A stretch of 64,000 nt of DNA from JAOTVV01 sp039591075. Its GTDB lineage: Bacteria > Gemmatimonadota > Gemmatimonadetes > Gemmatimonadales > GWC2-71-9. A program made the translations under genes and the position numbers. Below, one piece after another: positions 23,718-32,508 of this stretch (positions are counted from its first letter, which is position 1; the number at the start of each line of letters is the position of its first letter). The stretch lies in assembly GCA_039591075.1 (NCBI GenBank), contig JBDHEI010000001.1:62001-126000 (forward strand), read 5' to 3'. The notes under the pieces were generated by a model. The model was not told the DNA's origin and made no database searches. It saw only the letters and a program-made list of their open reading frames with translations.

Positions 23718-25328
23718 CTACCGCCCGTACAGTGCCCTCCACTCCTCCTCGAACTCGTGTCCCGCCACCCAGCGTGGTGCGTCGTCCGCGTTCGCCACGC
23801 GGAGCGCGGTCTCGAACAGGATCCGCATATCGCGCGCGGTTCCCTCAAGGTTCCACTCGGGATGAATGGAATCGCTGACCTGGTGGTAGTGCCGAAGGCG
23901 AAACTCGTAGGGATCGAAGCCGAGTGAGGTGACGTAGTCCTTGCCGGCCTGGAGATACAGAGCCGGGACGCCCGCTTTCGCAAAGCTCACCTGGTCGGAC
24001 CGATAGAAACTCCCCGCGTTCGGGTTGGGGTCGCCCGCCGGTCGCAGCCGGTGCCCCTCGGCGACATTGCTGAACGTCGATCCCAGGGTGCTCATCTCGA
24101 TCCCGATCGCCGCCGCGTCGTTGGTGACGCCGTACGACTGTGGTGAGTCCACGTTGAAGTTCGCCACGATCTGCCGTAGCGGCACCGGGGGGTTTGCGAC
24201 GAATGCGCCGCTCCCGAGCAGGCCGCCTTCTTCCGCCGTGACCGACACGATCATGACGGATCGTCGGGGTCTCGCGTTCGCGAACGCTTCGGCGGTTGCG
24301 AGGATTGCCGCCACGCCGAGCGCATTGTCCTGGGCACCGTTGAAGATCTTGTCGTCTCCGGGAGCGTCCGGGTTCATGCCGAGGTGATCGTGGTGGGCGG
24401 TGAACACGATGTACTGCTCGGTAAGCGTCGGATCGGTGCCGCGCACCACGCCGGCGACGTTGATCGCCTCGACCCGCTCGATCGCCGTCTCTATGTGGGC
24501 TGTGAGTCTGTACCCGGTGTCGCGGGGACGGAAATTCCGCTGGGCGGCCGCGTCGAACAGCCCGGTGAGGGTCGTGCCCATGGACGTGGCGATGCGATCG
24601 GTCAGCGTCGAGTCGATCCAGGACAGCAGGTCGAGCTGGTAGGTCCGTTGCCAGATCTGTCGGGAACCGGTGTTGCCGATCACGCTGAAACCATAGCTCG
24701 CCGACTCAGTGGTGTGCACCACGATCGCGCCAGCCGCGCCGTGCTTCTGCGCCTGCTCGAATTTGTAGGTCCAGCGGCCGTAGTAGGTGCGTGCGGCTCC
24801 GCCGAACAGTGCCTCGCCGTTCTCCTCCACCGGTGGATCGTTGTTCAGGAACAGCAGCACCTTCCCGCGCACGTCCGCTCCCTTGAAGTCGTCCCAACCG
24901 TACTCGGGCGCCTCCACCCCGTAGCCGACGAACACGATGGGCACGTTTCGCAGGTCGACGACCGGCTCCTCCGCCGTCGACCAGTAGGTGACGTTCTGGT
25001 CGTTGGCGAGTGGGAGCGGACCTCGAGGCCCACGAATCGTGAGCGAGGACGTGCCTGCGTCCTTCCGCATGCCGACCAGCTCGATTGGGAGCAGGTAGGA
25101 ATCGCCCGCGGGTTCGAGTCCGATCTGCTCGAAGCGCCGCGCGATATACGCCACCGCACGGACCTCGCCCGGTGTGCTGGCACCCCGGCCCTCCATACTG
25201 TCGGCGGCGAGGACAGACACGTCGGCCATGATGCCATCGGCAGTGATGTGTGTGGCAGGATCGGGGGTACAAGACGGGAGCGCGAGTGTGGCAAGTGAAA
25301 GCATGACCCATGGATGACGTCGCGGCAT
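23718..25328 (-). CDS. M28 family metallopeptidase lipoprotein with PA domain
   Basis: 536-aa zinc aminopeptidase, exported and probably lipidated (lipobox ALPSC near residue 20). A protease-associated domain is inserted at about residues 130-260 (VFVGYGVEAPEYGWDDFKGA, KVLLFLNNDPP, GAAGAIVVHTTESA). The peptidase domain has the co-catalytic zinc ligands AHHDHLGMN (His, Asp), GAQDNALGV (Asp), the general base and ligand in VTAEEGGLLGS (Glu-Glu), NVDSPQ (Asp) and HYHQVSDS (His). Start ATG 25328 begins the signal peptide; the in-frame extension to 25499 is Arg/Ser-rich and not credible. The small 46-aa gene follows. Confidence 0.92.
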   Translation of the reverse strand: MPRRHPWVMLSLATLALPSCTPDPATHITADGIMADVSVLAADSMEGRGASTPGEVRAVAYIARRFEQIGLEPAGDSYLLPIELVGMRKDAGTSSLTIRGPRGPLPLANDQNVTYWSTAEEPVVDLRNVPIVFVGYGVEAPEYGWDDFKGADVRGKVLLFLNNDPPVEENGEALFGGAARTYYGRWTYKFEQAQKHGAAGAIVVHTTESASYGFSVIGNTGSRQIWQRTYQLDLLSWIDSTLTDRIATSMGTTLTGLFDAAAQRNFRPRDTGYRLTAHIETAIERVEAINVAGVVRGTDPTLTEQYIVFTAHHDHLGMNPDAPGDDKIFNGAQDNALGVAAILATAEAFANARPRRSVMIVSVTAEEGGLLGSGAFVANPPVPLRQIVANFNVDSPQSYGVTNDAAAIGIEMSTLGSTFSNVAEGHRLRPAGDPNPNAGSFYRSDQVSFAKAGVPALYLQAGKDYVTSLGFDPYEFRLRHYHQVSDSIHPEWNLEGTARDMRILFETALRVANADDAPRWVAGHEFEEEWRALYGR

Positions 25329-25526
25329 GACTCGAGACCTCGGTCGAAGAGCGAATCGGCGTCGAGATGTTCGCACGGAGAATACGGCACTGAACTCGGG
25401 GGCAGAAGGGGCGCCGTGACTCGACGTAGAGCGCTCCGCTCGGGTCGGCATCACGGCACGAACGAATTGGGCGACTGGCCACGATGGCCGGCCGCCCATC
25501 CGTCGGTCACCGGTCGAGTGATTTGC

Positions 25527-25982
25527 TCAGGCACCCTCCCCGAACGGGTCCCGTCGGTCGCGGTTGGTGCGAATCCGCTTCGCGCGACGCTGCAACCCCG
25601 AGCGTCGGTCCTCATCGCCTGCGTCCCGCTGCTTCGAGCGCCGGTCCTTCCGACGTCGCTCGCGCACCCGCCGGTCCTTGGGACTACGGGGTGCTGCTGG
25701 GTCGAGCTTCGCGGTCAATTCGGCGGTGATGTCCTGCCAGGCGGCGATGAGCGCCTCCCGCTTGCGACGCTCCGTCTCGGTGAGGTCTTCAATCGTGGCC
25801 CTGTCACGCAGGGCGGTGATCTCCCGCGACAGCCTCGCCTTCTCGCTCCGAAGGCGCTCGAGCTCTGCGAGGTCGAGATCCTCGACCGCCTGTTGTCGGA
25901 GCACCTGGAGCTGCCGACCGCACTCGTGACAGAACCGGGCCGGCTTGGCAGTGGTCGAGTTGCAGAACGGACAGTGAGACAT
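25527..25982 (-). CDS. Zinc-ribbon protein with coiled coil and basic tail
   Basis: 151-aa cytosolic protein. Residues 4-22 form a treble-clef/zinc-ribbon of the pattern C-P-F-C...F-C-H-E-C-G. Residues about 25-95 are a heptad-like coiled coil (LDLAELERLRSEKARLSRE, LTETERRKREALIAAWQDI). The last 55 residues are strongly basic (RRVRERRRKDRRSKQRD, RAKRIRTNRDRRD) and likely to bind nucleic acid or a membrane surface. No precise family. The ATG at 25982 immediately precedes the first zinc ligand, as in similar zinc-ribbon proteins; the upstream in-frame extension is not supported. Confidence 0.75.
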   Translation of the reverse strand: MSHCPFCNSTTAKPARFCHECGRQLQVLRQQAVEDLDLAELERLRSEKARLSREITALRDRATIEDLTETERRKREALIAAWQDITAELTAKLDPAAPRSPKDRRVRERRRKDRRSKQRDAGDEDRRSGLQRRAKRIRTNRDRRDPFGEGA

Positions 25983-26386
25983 ACCGCGCAAAGATGGGAG
26001 ATTGAGGTCGCCGACACCACCCGGCTTGTCTTCGGTGACCGCGCATGCCGCTCGGTGCCGTTGCCGTGGCGGAAACCAACAGCCGCAGAGGCGCACCCCT
26101 GCGGCTGTTCTGCGTGGCGAGCTGAGATGCCGGGCAATCCGGCGGCCCCGGCTGTCAGGTTCCTACGGCGTGGTGAGCCGAATCGCCTCTAGGCCAGCTC
26201 GTCCACGCGGTCACGGTTGCAGTCGATCCCCGCCCCTTCCGAGACGGACCGTGAGCACGTTGCCTCTCTTGTCGATCGCACCGCTGGCAAACCTTCGTCG
26301 CTGCGAGGGTGGCCACGCCGGAACCTAGTGACTCGCCGCTTCACGCGGGGTGACGTCCGTCACAGTCCTCTTCGTGCTCCTCCGCG
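25983..26386. other. 404-bp intergenic region
   Basis: Contains the hairpin at 26078-26109 and presumably the zinc-ribbon promoter to its left. The rest, to the end of the AHSA1 gene at 26387, shows no coding frame or repeat that I can support. Confidence 0.5.
26078..26109 (-). terminator. Terminator after the ArsR-AHSA1 operon
   Basis: Perfect 11-bp stem AACAGCCGCAG (26078-26088) with CTGCGGCTGTT (26099-26109), 10-nt loop. The nearest leftward gene that would use it ends at 26387, 278 bp away, so the long 3' region or an independent role is possible. Confidence 0.5.
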
Positions 26387-26827
26387 TCACGCGTAGATGG
26401 CCTCCAGCCGATCCAGACAGCTGGTCCATCCCTGGAGGTGGTCGTCACGGGACTCGGCAGTGGCAAACCGCTCGTGCGTGAGCACCACTTCGGTCGCTCC
26501 TCCAACGGCGTTGAACTCAACCGTGACGAGCGTCTCGTCGGCTGTGGATTCGCCCTCCTCCCAGGACCAGGTATACACGAGCCGCGTCGGTCGGACGATC
26601 TCGCGGTACGTGCCGACGGCGGTGTGCGGCTTGCCCTCCGCGGTCCGCATGCCGAGGCGATAGCGTCCGCCGACCTTGAGATCCACCTGCGCGACCTCAA
26701 CGGTGATGCCCTCGGGGGCCGACCACCGTTTGAGATGCGCGGGCTCGGTCCAGGCGCGAAAGACCGTCTCCGGCTCTGCCTGGATCAAACGCGAAACGCG
26801 AAGCGACGTACCGGCCTTGATGCTCAT
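26387..26827 (-). CDS. AHSA1/SRPBCC-domain protein
   Basis: 146-aa protein of the START/Bet v1-like AHSA1 family: LRVSRLIQAEPETVFRAWTEP (first strand and helix), LKRWSAP, GGRYRLGM, VGTYREIVRPTRLVYTWSWE, VTVEFNAVGGATEVVLTHE and the final helix HLQGWTSCLDRLEAIY. Such proteins bind hydrophobic ligands in a long cavity. Its start codon overlaps the stop of the ArsR-type gene (ATGA), the common ArsR-AHSA1 two-gene arrangement, so the pair is translated together under the autoregulated promoter at 27148-27196. Confidence 0.9.
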   Translation of the reverse strand: MSIKAGTSLRVSRLIQAEPETVFRAWTEPAHLKRWSAPEGITVEVAQVDLKVGGRYRLGMRTAEGKPHTAVGTYREIVRPTRLVYTWSWEEGESTADETLVTVEFNAVGGATEVVLTHERFATAESRDDHLQGWTSCLDRLEAIYA

Positions 26828-27159
26828 GACTTCTCCTCCTTGCGTTCCAGGTAGCCCGACAACGCGTCGAGCTGTGCCTTCCAGAATTCCCGATAACGCT
26901 CCACCCAGTCGGCGGCATCCTTGAGGGGTGCTGCGTCGAGTCCGCAGCGGCTGATCCGCCCATCGCGGGTGCGCCGCACCAGACCGGCCCTCTCCAAGAC
27001 CCTGAGATGCTTGGAGATCGCCGGACGCGAGATGGAGAACGGACGGGCCAGCTCTCCCACCGTCGCGTCCCCCGTGGACAGCCGGGCGAGGATCTGTCGG
27101 CGCGTGTTGTCTGCTAGGGCGCCGAAGACACGATCGAGTTCCGGATGATTGGTAACCAT
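26824..27159 (-). CDS. ArsR-family winged-helix repressor
   Basis: 111-aa DNA-binding protein. Winged helix at residues 8-85: LDRVFGALADNTRRQILARL, LARPFSISRPAISKHLRVLE (recognition helix), then the wing RTRDGRISRC. No Cys cluster of the metal-sensing kind is present, matching the non-metal ArsR subgroup that is paired with AHSA1 proteins. Its start codon lies inside a perfect palindrome that should be its own operator. Confidence 0.9.
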   Translation of the reverse strand: MVTNHPELDRVFGALADNTRRQILARLSTGDATVGELARPFSISRPAISKHLRVLERAGLVRRTRDGRISRCGLDAAPLKDAADWVERYREFWKAQLDALSGYLERKEEKS

Positions 27160-27196
27160 CTGGTTACCAATCTAGTATGGATCAGGCCGTCGTCAA
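27148..27196 (-). promoter_or_regulatory. ArsR promoter with perfect palindromic operator; leaderless start
   Basis: On the minus strand TTGACG (27196-27191), 16 bp, TAGATT (27174-27169) make a plausible promoter; transcription would begin about 3-4 nt before the ATG at 27159, and no Shine-Dalgarno is seen. A perfect inverted repeat at 27148-27171, ATTGGTAACCA then TC then TGGTTACCAAT, overlaps the -10 region, the start point and the start codon. The arrangement implies autorepression of a leaderless message. Confidence 0.7.
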
Positions 27197-27272
27197 GTGG
27201 TGGCCAGGATCTGGTGCCTGGGGACCACCTGTCCCAGGTTGTGTAGCTGCGGACCTCGCCTTGGGAGCAGTG

Positions 27273-28649
27273 ATGGCTGTTAAGAAAGCCCTCGGATTCT
27301 GGATGTGTACGGCGCTGGTCGTGGGCAACATGATTGGCTCGGGGGTGTTTCTCCTGCCCGCGTCGCTCGGCCCGTTCGGCGGGATCAGCATTGTGGGATG
27401 GCTCGTGAGCGCGGGTGGGGCGATCTGCTTGGCGCTCGTGTTCGCCAGACTCGGGCGGCTGGTTCCGGAGACGGGCGGTCCGTATGCCTTTGCCCGCGAC
27501 GGGTTCGGGGAGTTGGGCGGGTTCCTCGTCGCGTGGGCCTATTGGATTTCCATGTGGACCACCAATGCCGCGCTCGCCGTGGCATTCACGAGCTATCTCA
27601 CGGTCTTCTGGCCGGCCCTCGCCACGACACCCATACTCGCCGGCGCGGCTTCACTGGGAAGCCTGTGGCTCCTCACCGCGGTGAACCTGTCCGGGGTTCG
27701 CACCGCGGGCGCAGTGCAGTTGGTGACGACCGTTCTGAAGCTCCTGCCGCTGCTGGCGATTTGTGCCGTGGGCCTCTTCTTCTTCAATGCCGAGCACTTC
27801 GAGCCCTTCAATGCGAGCGGTCATGGCACGCTCCCGGCCGTGAGTGCCACGGTGACGCTCACCCTATGGGCGTTTCTCGGTCTCGAGTCGGGCACGGTGC
27901 CGGCAGGGGACGTGAACGACGCCAAGCGCACCATTCCCCGCGCTACGATTGCGGGAACGCTGATAGCGACGGTGGTCTACATCCTGGGGACGGTGGTCGT
28001 GATGGGCCTCATCGCTCCAGCGGTTCTGGCCGAATCGACCGCCCCGTTTGCCGATGCAGCGCGCGTCATTTGGGGTCCGTGGGGGGCCTATGTCCTGGGT
28101 GCGGGTGCCGCGATCTCCTGCTTCGGCGCCCTCAACGGATGGATCCTCCTCTCGGGTCAGCTTCCCTACGCCGCGGCGCGGGACGGTCTGCTTCCGGCTC
28201 CGTTGGCCCGGATGTCGCGTCGCCAAACCCCGGCAGTGGGGATTGTGGTGTCGAGCGTCATCGCGAGTTTCCTGATTGCGATGAACTACACAAAGGGGCT
28301 CGTTGCCGCGTTCACGTTCATGATCCTGTTAGCGACGCTCGCGACGCTCATCCCCTACGTGTTCTCGAGCCTTGCCGCGTTCCTGCTCAGGGGGGCGAGC
28401 GGCGACCGCCCGGGCAGGCTCGGCCTCGGGTTTTCGACCGTTGCCGGCATGGCGTTTCTGTACTCGCTGTGGGCGATCGGCGGGTCGGGTCAGGAGGCGG
28501 TGTACTGGGGCTTCCTGCTCATCGTGGCCGGCCTGCCGGTCTACGTGGGGATGGTGTGGTGGCGACGGATGCATGGCTCTGCCGCGGGAGGTCGTCCTCC
28601 TCGCGTAGATCGCCATCGCGAGTCCCAAGACCACCACTCGGTGTCGTAG
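27273..28649 (+). CDS. APC-superfamily amino acid/polyamine permease
   Basis: 458-aa inner-membrane transporter of the APC superfamily (basic amino-acid/polyamine antiporter group). About 12 transmembrane segments; TM1 carries the substrate-binding signature VVGNMIGSGVFLLPASLG, and the segment FGGISIVGWLVSAGGAICLALVFARLG is TM2. The motif GLESGTVPAGDVNDAKRTIPRA in the TM6 region matches AdiC/CadB-like antiporters. GGGAG precedes the ATG at 27273, so the long in-frame extension to 27177 across the ArsR operator is not needed. Substrate unknown. Confidence 0.88.
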   Translation: MAVKKALGFWMCTALVVGNMIGSGVFLLPASLGPFGGISIVGWLVSAGGAICLALVFARLGRLVPETGGPYAFARDGFGELGGFLVAWAYWISMWTTNAALAVAFTSYLTVFWPALATTPILAGAASLGSLWLLTAVNLSGVRTAGAVQLVTTVLKLLPLLAICAVGLFFFNAEHFEPFNASGHGTLPAVSATVTLTLWAFLGLESGTVPAGDVNDAKRTIPRATIAGTLIATVVYILGTVVVMGLIAPAVLAESTAPFADAARVIWGPWGAYVLGAGAAISCFGALNGWILLSGQLPYAAARDGLLPAPLARMSRRQTPAVGIVVSSVIASFLIAMNYTKGLVAAFTFMILLATLATLIPYVFSSLAAFLLRGASGDRPGRLGLGFSTVAGMAFLYSLWAIGGSGQEAVYWGFLLIVAGLPVYVGMVWWRRMHGSAAGGRPPRVDRHRESQDHHSVS

Positions 28650-28879
28650 GCCGAAGAGGCTGCCCTCACGGTGCTGAAGTAGCAAGCCCTCAGCTTGTGG
28701 GTCTTGGAGACCGCACCAAAACATCTCGGATCGCGTCAGAGCGAACGCTGTTGAATGGCGTGACCTGGCTCACCGACCGGGCAACTCGATGCCGGGCCGC
28801 GCGTTGAGACCGGCCCTCCGGGCTGGCATCCGAAATGCGACGTTTTGGGTCGAGGAGCCCATCCCGCACGGAGGTGCGA

Positions 28880-29134
28880 ATGAGGGGCACGGTCTCTGTC
28901 AAACGATTGGGACGTTGGGAGTACCGGGACGTCGTGTACGATGTGCACACGGCGCAGGACGCCGACGGAGCGGGGAAGCTCGTCATCACCGCCATCGGAC
29001 CGGGAGCGGTCCACCGCTTTGCGGTGCTGGTGGTTGGGGATGAGGAGCCCGGTGACCAGCCGGCGTGGCTTGCCGGGGACGACGACGAGCGGACCCAGGC
29101 AGCCGAGGAGGCGCTCGCGGCCGCGGCGGCGTAA
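28880..29134 (+). CDS. Small acidic protein of unknown function
   Basis: 84-aa cytosolic protein: GTVSVKRLGRWEYRDVVYDV, GAGKLVITAIGPGAVHRFAV, then an acidic tail DEEPGDQPAWLAGDDDERTQ and an Ala-rich end. Predicted as a small beta-sheet with a helical tail; no family recognised. ATG 28880 follows GGAGGTGCG, which is convincing. It precedes the bS21 gene by 158 bp on the same strand. Confidence 0.65.
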   Translation: MRGTVSVKRLGRWEYRDVVYDVHTAQDADGAGKLVITAIGPGAVHRFAVLVVGDEEPGDQPAWLAGDDDERTQAAEEALAAAAA

Positions 29135-29292
29135 GGGTGGCCTGCTCCGGGGGCGATCCTGTGTCGATCTGACGGTGGTCGCCGCACCTATCGGCTGGCC
29201 CAATATCCCGTTAATTTGGGAGTCTACGATTATTACGCCGGAACGGGTGCGGCCACGGGCCACCCCAGGCTGGCCCTTGGAGCGGAGCGACG

Positions 29293-29487
29293 ATGCCGCA
29301 CATCATTCTCGAGGGGGAAGACCGCATCGACTGGGCGATCAAGGTGTTTCGCCGGAAGGTGCAGAAATCCGGGATCCTGAAGGATCTTCGAGCGAAGCGA
29401 TACTACGTGAAACCCAGCGTGGCGAAGCGGCTCAAAGCCGCCGCTGCTCGCCGCCGCCGTCACCGGAGTAAACGTCCCCGGCGATAG
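29293..29487 (+). CDS. rpsU: 30S ribosomal protein bS21
   Basis: 64-aa basic protein of the small subunit. The start MPHIILEGEDRIDWAIKVF, the helix FRRKVQKSGILKDLRAKRYY and the Arg/Lys-rich end are diagnostic of bS21, which binds near the 16S anti-Shine-Dalgarno region and aids initiation. ATG 29293 follows GGAGCGACG. An AT-rich island just upstream (about 29200-29235) is the likely promoter. Followed by a cold-shock protein gene. Confidence 0.93.
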   Translation: MPHIILEGEDRIDWAIKVFRRKVQKSGILKDLRAKRYYVKPSVAKRLKAAAARRRRHRSKRPRR

Positions 29488-29503
29488 AACCGCGTACGGT
29501 TCT
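29486..29503 (+). terminator. Short hairpin overlapping the rpsU stop codon
   Basis: AGAACCG (29486-29492) pairs with CGGTTCT (29497-29503) around CGTA. A TTTT run occurs only 20 bp later, so it may be a weak terminator or an attenuating structure. Confidence 0.35.
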
Positions 29504-29677
29504 GGCACACGACCGGTCCTTTTCTGCTAGGAACCCAGCCGCTGCGGAGATGGCTCACAGCTTCTCTCGACCGGCAGCCCGACGCGGGGGCACGCAGCCG
29601 CGGAACATGATGTGCGATCGGCGAGTACGGCAATGTCCGGCTCCGACGGCATCATCATCACAGTGAGGAGTACGGCG

Positions 29678-29887
29678 ATGAGTACGATCGGCACAGTGAA
29701 GTGGTTCAACGACGCCAAGGGTTTCGGCTTCATCACGCGCGACGATGGCGAGAAGGACTGCTTCGTCCATCACTCGGCCATCGAGGCTGAGGGATTCAAG
29801 TCCCTCCGCGAGGGTGAGCGTGTGGAGTTCGAGGTGGTGCAGGGCGAAAAGGGCCCGGCAGCTCAGAACGTCCGAAAGATCGCCTGA
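29678..29887 (+). CDS. Cold-shock domain protein
   Basis: 69-aa CspA-type single-strand nucleic-acid chaperone, full family length. RNP1 motif KGFGFITR and RNP2 motif CFVHHSAI (usually VFVHxS) are present; it starts MSTIGTVKWFNDAKGFG and ends QGEKGPAAQNVRK. ATG 29678 follows GTGAGGAG. The 190-bp region upstream, between rpsU and this gene, is long enough for the structured 5' leader typical of csp genes. A strong terminator follows. Confidence 0.95.
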   Translation: MSTIGTVKWFNDAKGFGFITRDDGEKDCFVHHSAIEAEGFKSLREGERVEFEVVQGEKGPAAQNVRKIA

Positions 29888-29909
29888 CCACGTCACGACC
29901 CGTCGACGC

Positions 29910-29940
29910 GCGGGGTCGCTCCCATCGGGAGCGGCCCCGC
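29910..29940 (+). terminator. Terminator after the cold-shock gene
   Basis: 14-bp stem GCGGGGTCGCTCCC (29910-29923) with GGGAGCGGCCCCGC (29927-29940), one G-U pair, 3-nt loop, followed by GTTGCATTGT. Confidence 0.75.
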
Positions 29941-30163
29941 GTTGCATTGTGGATGCTCTTGGCGCATCGGACGGAGAGCGGTTCGCTCGGGCTTTCGTCG
30001 GCTGGGGCGGGAGCGGTCAACCCAGCGGTTCCTTGACACTGGGGTGGCTCAGGCAATCTTGGTCGTGAAGGCCCTTCCGCGCACCGCGCCGGACGACTGG
30101 GGCGGCCTCACGCGTGCGTCGGTCGCTCTGGGGCGGGGTGGTCTGCGGCGGGCGGAGGTACCG

Positions 30164-32398
30164 ATGATGAAGCCCATCGAACAGCTCGACCGCATTGCGA
30201 TCAACGTCAAATCCCACCGCCTGCTCAAGGCCCTCCTCAAGGAGAACCCCAAGCTCGAAGAGATCATGCGCAACTCGAAAAACGAGATCGAGGCGCGCAT
30301 CGGGATCAAGAACTGGGTGATGGAAGAGTTGCGGGCCCGGCCGAAGGCCCTGGCCTACTACGAGAGCGGTCACAACGATCGTGAGGCTTTCGAGTCGCTC
30401 ACCTGGCGCGACTATGCGGCTATCCGGTTGCTCGACTACGTCGACCACGCCGAGCGCGAGTTCGTTGATCCGAACCTGCGGGGCGCGATCGCCGTCAGCA
30501 CTCCGGTCAGGCAGCTCTGGCTCGCGGTGAACCGGGGTACCGGCGGTGCGAAACCTGACTTCTTCGACGACATGCTGCACCTATTCCGGCAGTTCACGGG
30601 CACGACCAAGCGGCGGCTTCCGAGCCAGGACGAGGTGGAGCAGTGGATGGACCGGTATCCGTCCGGCCTCGATCCGCGCATCGTTGCGCTGCGCGAGGAG
30701 AACCGCGACCGGATCCTGCACGCGATCATCGACCGTATAGAGCGCGGCGACATCACAAGCCAGCGGTTCAAGTTCGAGCCAGGGCTATCGCGTGGGGATC
30801 GCCTGCGGCTGGGGCGCGAATGGTGGCAGGACATGCACTTCCACCTGTCCTTTGCCGTCCGGTCACCGGAGCTCCTGAACGAGATGTTGGGGAACTCGCT
30901 CGACCCCGACACCATGGACGTGCTGTACCGAGCGCGCGACGCCGGGATCCCCTTCTTCGTGAACCCGTACTACCTGTCTCTCCTGCACGTGCGGGTGCCG
31001 TACTTCGCCATCGGGGCCGACCTTGCGATTCGGCACTACGTGGTGTACAGCACGCAGCTGGTCGAGGAGTTTGGGCACATCGTGGCCTGGGAGAAGGAAG
31101 ACGCCGTTCGGCCCGGGCAGCCCAACGCCGCGGGATGGCTGCTTCCACCCTACGACAACGTGCACCGGCGGTACCCGGACGTAGCCATCCTCATTCCCGA
31201 TACGCAGGGTCGGGCGTGCGGCGGACTCTGCTCTTCCTGCCAGCGGATGTTCGATTTCCAACGGGGGCGGCTCAACTTCGATATTTCGGGACTCGCTCCC
31301 AAGCCCTCCTGGCCGGAGAAGCTGAGCGACCTCATGAAATACTTCGAGGAGGACTCCCAGCTCCGGGACATCTTGATCACGGGCGGCGACGCGCTGATGA
31401 GTTCCGATCGCTCGCTCGAGCAGCTACTGGATGCCGTATGCGAGATGGCGCGTGCCAAGCGGAATGCGAACCAGCACCGGCCGGCTGGGGAGAAGTACGC
31501 AGAGATCCAGCGAGTCCGTCTGGGTTCCCGGCTCCCTGCGTACCTGCCGCAACGGGTGACGCCCGAGCTCACCGAGATCCTCGCGCGGTTCCGCGAGAAG
31601 GCCTCGGAGGCGGGAATCCGCCAGTTGGTGATCCAGACCCACTTCGAGTCCCCGATGGAGGTGACGCTCGAGGCCCGGCAGGCGATCGAGCGGCTGTCCT
31701 CGGCGGGTTGGCTTGTCTGCAATCAGTTGGTGATGGGCTCGTCGGCCTCACGGCGCGGTCACGCCGCGAAGCTTAGGCAAGTGCTGAACGAGGTAGGTGT
31801 GTTACCGTACTACACGTTCGTGCTCAAGGGGTACATGGAGAATCAGTTCAACTACGCCCCGATCGCCCGCGTGGTGCAAGAAGAACTCGAAGAGAAAGTG
31901 TTCGGCCGCATTCCCGAGAGGTACCAGGAACGCGTGCGGCACTTGCCGGAGAGCGCGCCCGTGCTGGCCGACAACGTGGCGGCAATACGGCAGGCGACCG
32001 GCCTGCCCTTTTTGGCGACCGACCGCAGCGTTCTCAACCTCCCCGCAGTAGGCAAGAGCATGACCTTCCGCGTGATCGGGGTCACCCGCTACGGTCGCCG
32101 GATTCTCGAGTTCGATCACGACCGCACCCGTGCCCACAGCCCGATCATCGACCGCATGGGCAAGGTGATCATCATCGAGTCGAAGTCGATCGTGGAGTAC
32201 TTACGACAGCTGGGGGAGATTGGCGAGGACTGCGCGGAGTATGATGACGTGTGGGGATATTCTCTGGGACAGACCGAGAGTCGGGTGCCGATCTACGAGT
32301 ATCCGGAGTACGATTTCGCGGTGACTAGCGATCTCACCAACTTCGGGCTCGATGACGACACCGCCGCGAGCCAACCGACCGGCGCGGCGGTGGAATAA
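30164..32398 (+). CDS. Long KamA-type (lysine 2,3-aminomutase-like) radical SAM protein
   Basis: 744 aa. The radical SAM cluster motif C-x3-C-x2-C is GGLCSSC with Cys352, Cys356 and Cys359, followed by the KamA-like TGGDALMSSD and the conserved VRLGSRLPAYLPQRVTPEL block and QTHFESP. KamA enzymes (about 400 aa) carry the cluster near residue 125, so this one has an N-terminal extension of some 220 residues with helices (ALAYYESGHNDREAFESL, LHLFRQFTGTTKRRLPSQ) and a C-terminal region continuing through YEYPEYDFAVT. Such long KamA-family proteins are known but not functionally described; true aminomutase activity is unproven. GGAGG precedes ATG 30164 (or 30167). It lies 110 bp upstream of the Cys-His-repeat cassette. 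Confidence 0.85.
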   Translation: MMKPIEQLDRIAINVKSHRLLKALLKENPKLEEIMRNSKNEIEARIGIKNWVMEELRARPKALAYYESGHNDREAFESLTWRDYAAIRLLDYVDHAEREFVDPNLRGAIAVSTPVRQLWLAVNRGTGGAKPDFFDDMLHLFRQFTGTTKRRLPSQDEVEQWMDRYPSGLDPRIVALREENRDRILHAIIDRIERGDITSQRFKFEPGLSRGDRLRLGREWWQDMHFHLSFAVRSPELLNEMLGNSLDPDTMDVLYRARDAGIPFFVNPYYLSLLHVRVPYFAIGADLAIRHYVVYSTQLVEEFGHIVAWEKEDAVRPGQPNAAGWLLPPYDNVHRRYPDVAILIPDTQGRACGGLCSSCQRMFDFQRGRLNFDISGLAPKPSWPEKLSDLMKYFEEDSQLRDILITGGDALMSSDRSLEQLLDAVCEMARAKRNANQHRPAGEKYAEIQRVRLGSRLPAYLPQRVTPELTEILARFREKASEAGIRQLVIQTHFESPMEVTLEARQAIERLSSAGWLVCNQLVMGSSASRRGHAAKLRQVLNEVGVLPYYTFVLKGYMENQFNYAPIARVVQEELEEKVFGRIPERYQERVRHLPESAPVLADNVAAIRQATGLPFLATDRSVLNLPAVGKSMTFRVIGVTRYGRRILEFDHDRTRAHSPIIDRMGKVIIIESKSIVEYLRQLGEIGEDCAEYDDVWGYSLGQTESRVPIYEYPEYDFAVTSDLTNFGLDDDTAASQPTGAAVE

Positions 32399-32508
32399 GG
32401 CCTCGGAACCCCCGATAGCCGCTGGACGGCGTTCCCTCCAGAGCGTACCTTCGCTGCACTCGCCGCGACCCGTGACATTGTGGCGACTCCCTCGAGCCGA
32501 GGTGACCG

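Noticed and set aside
27305..28807. 500-codon plus-strand frame overlapping the APC permease gene
   Set aside because: Gly/Arg-rich shadow frame; the permease frame has signature motifs and a ribosome site.
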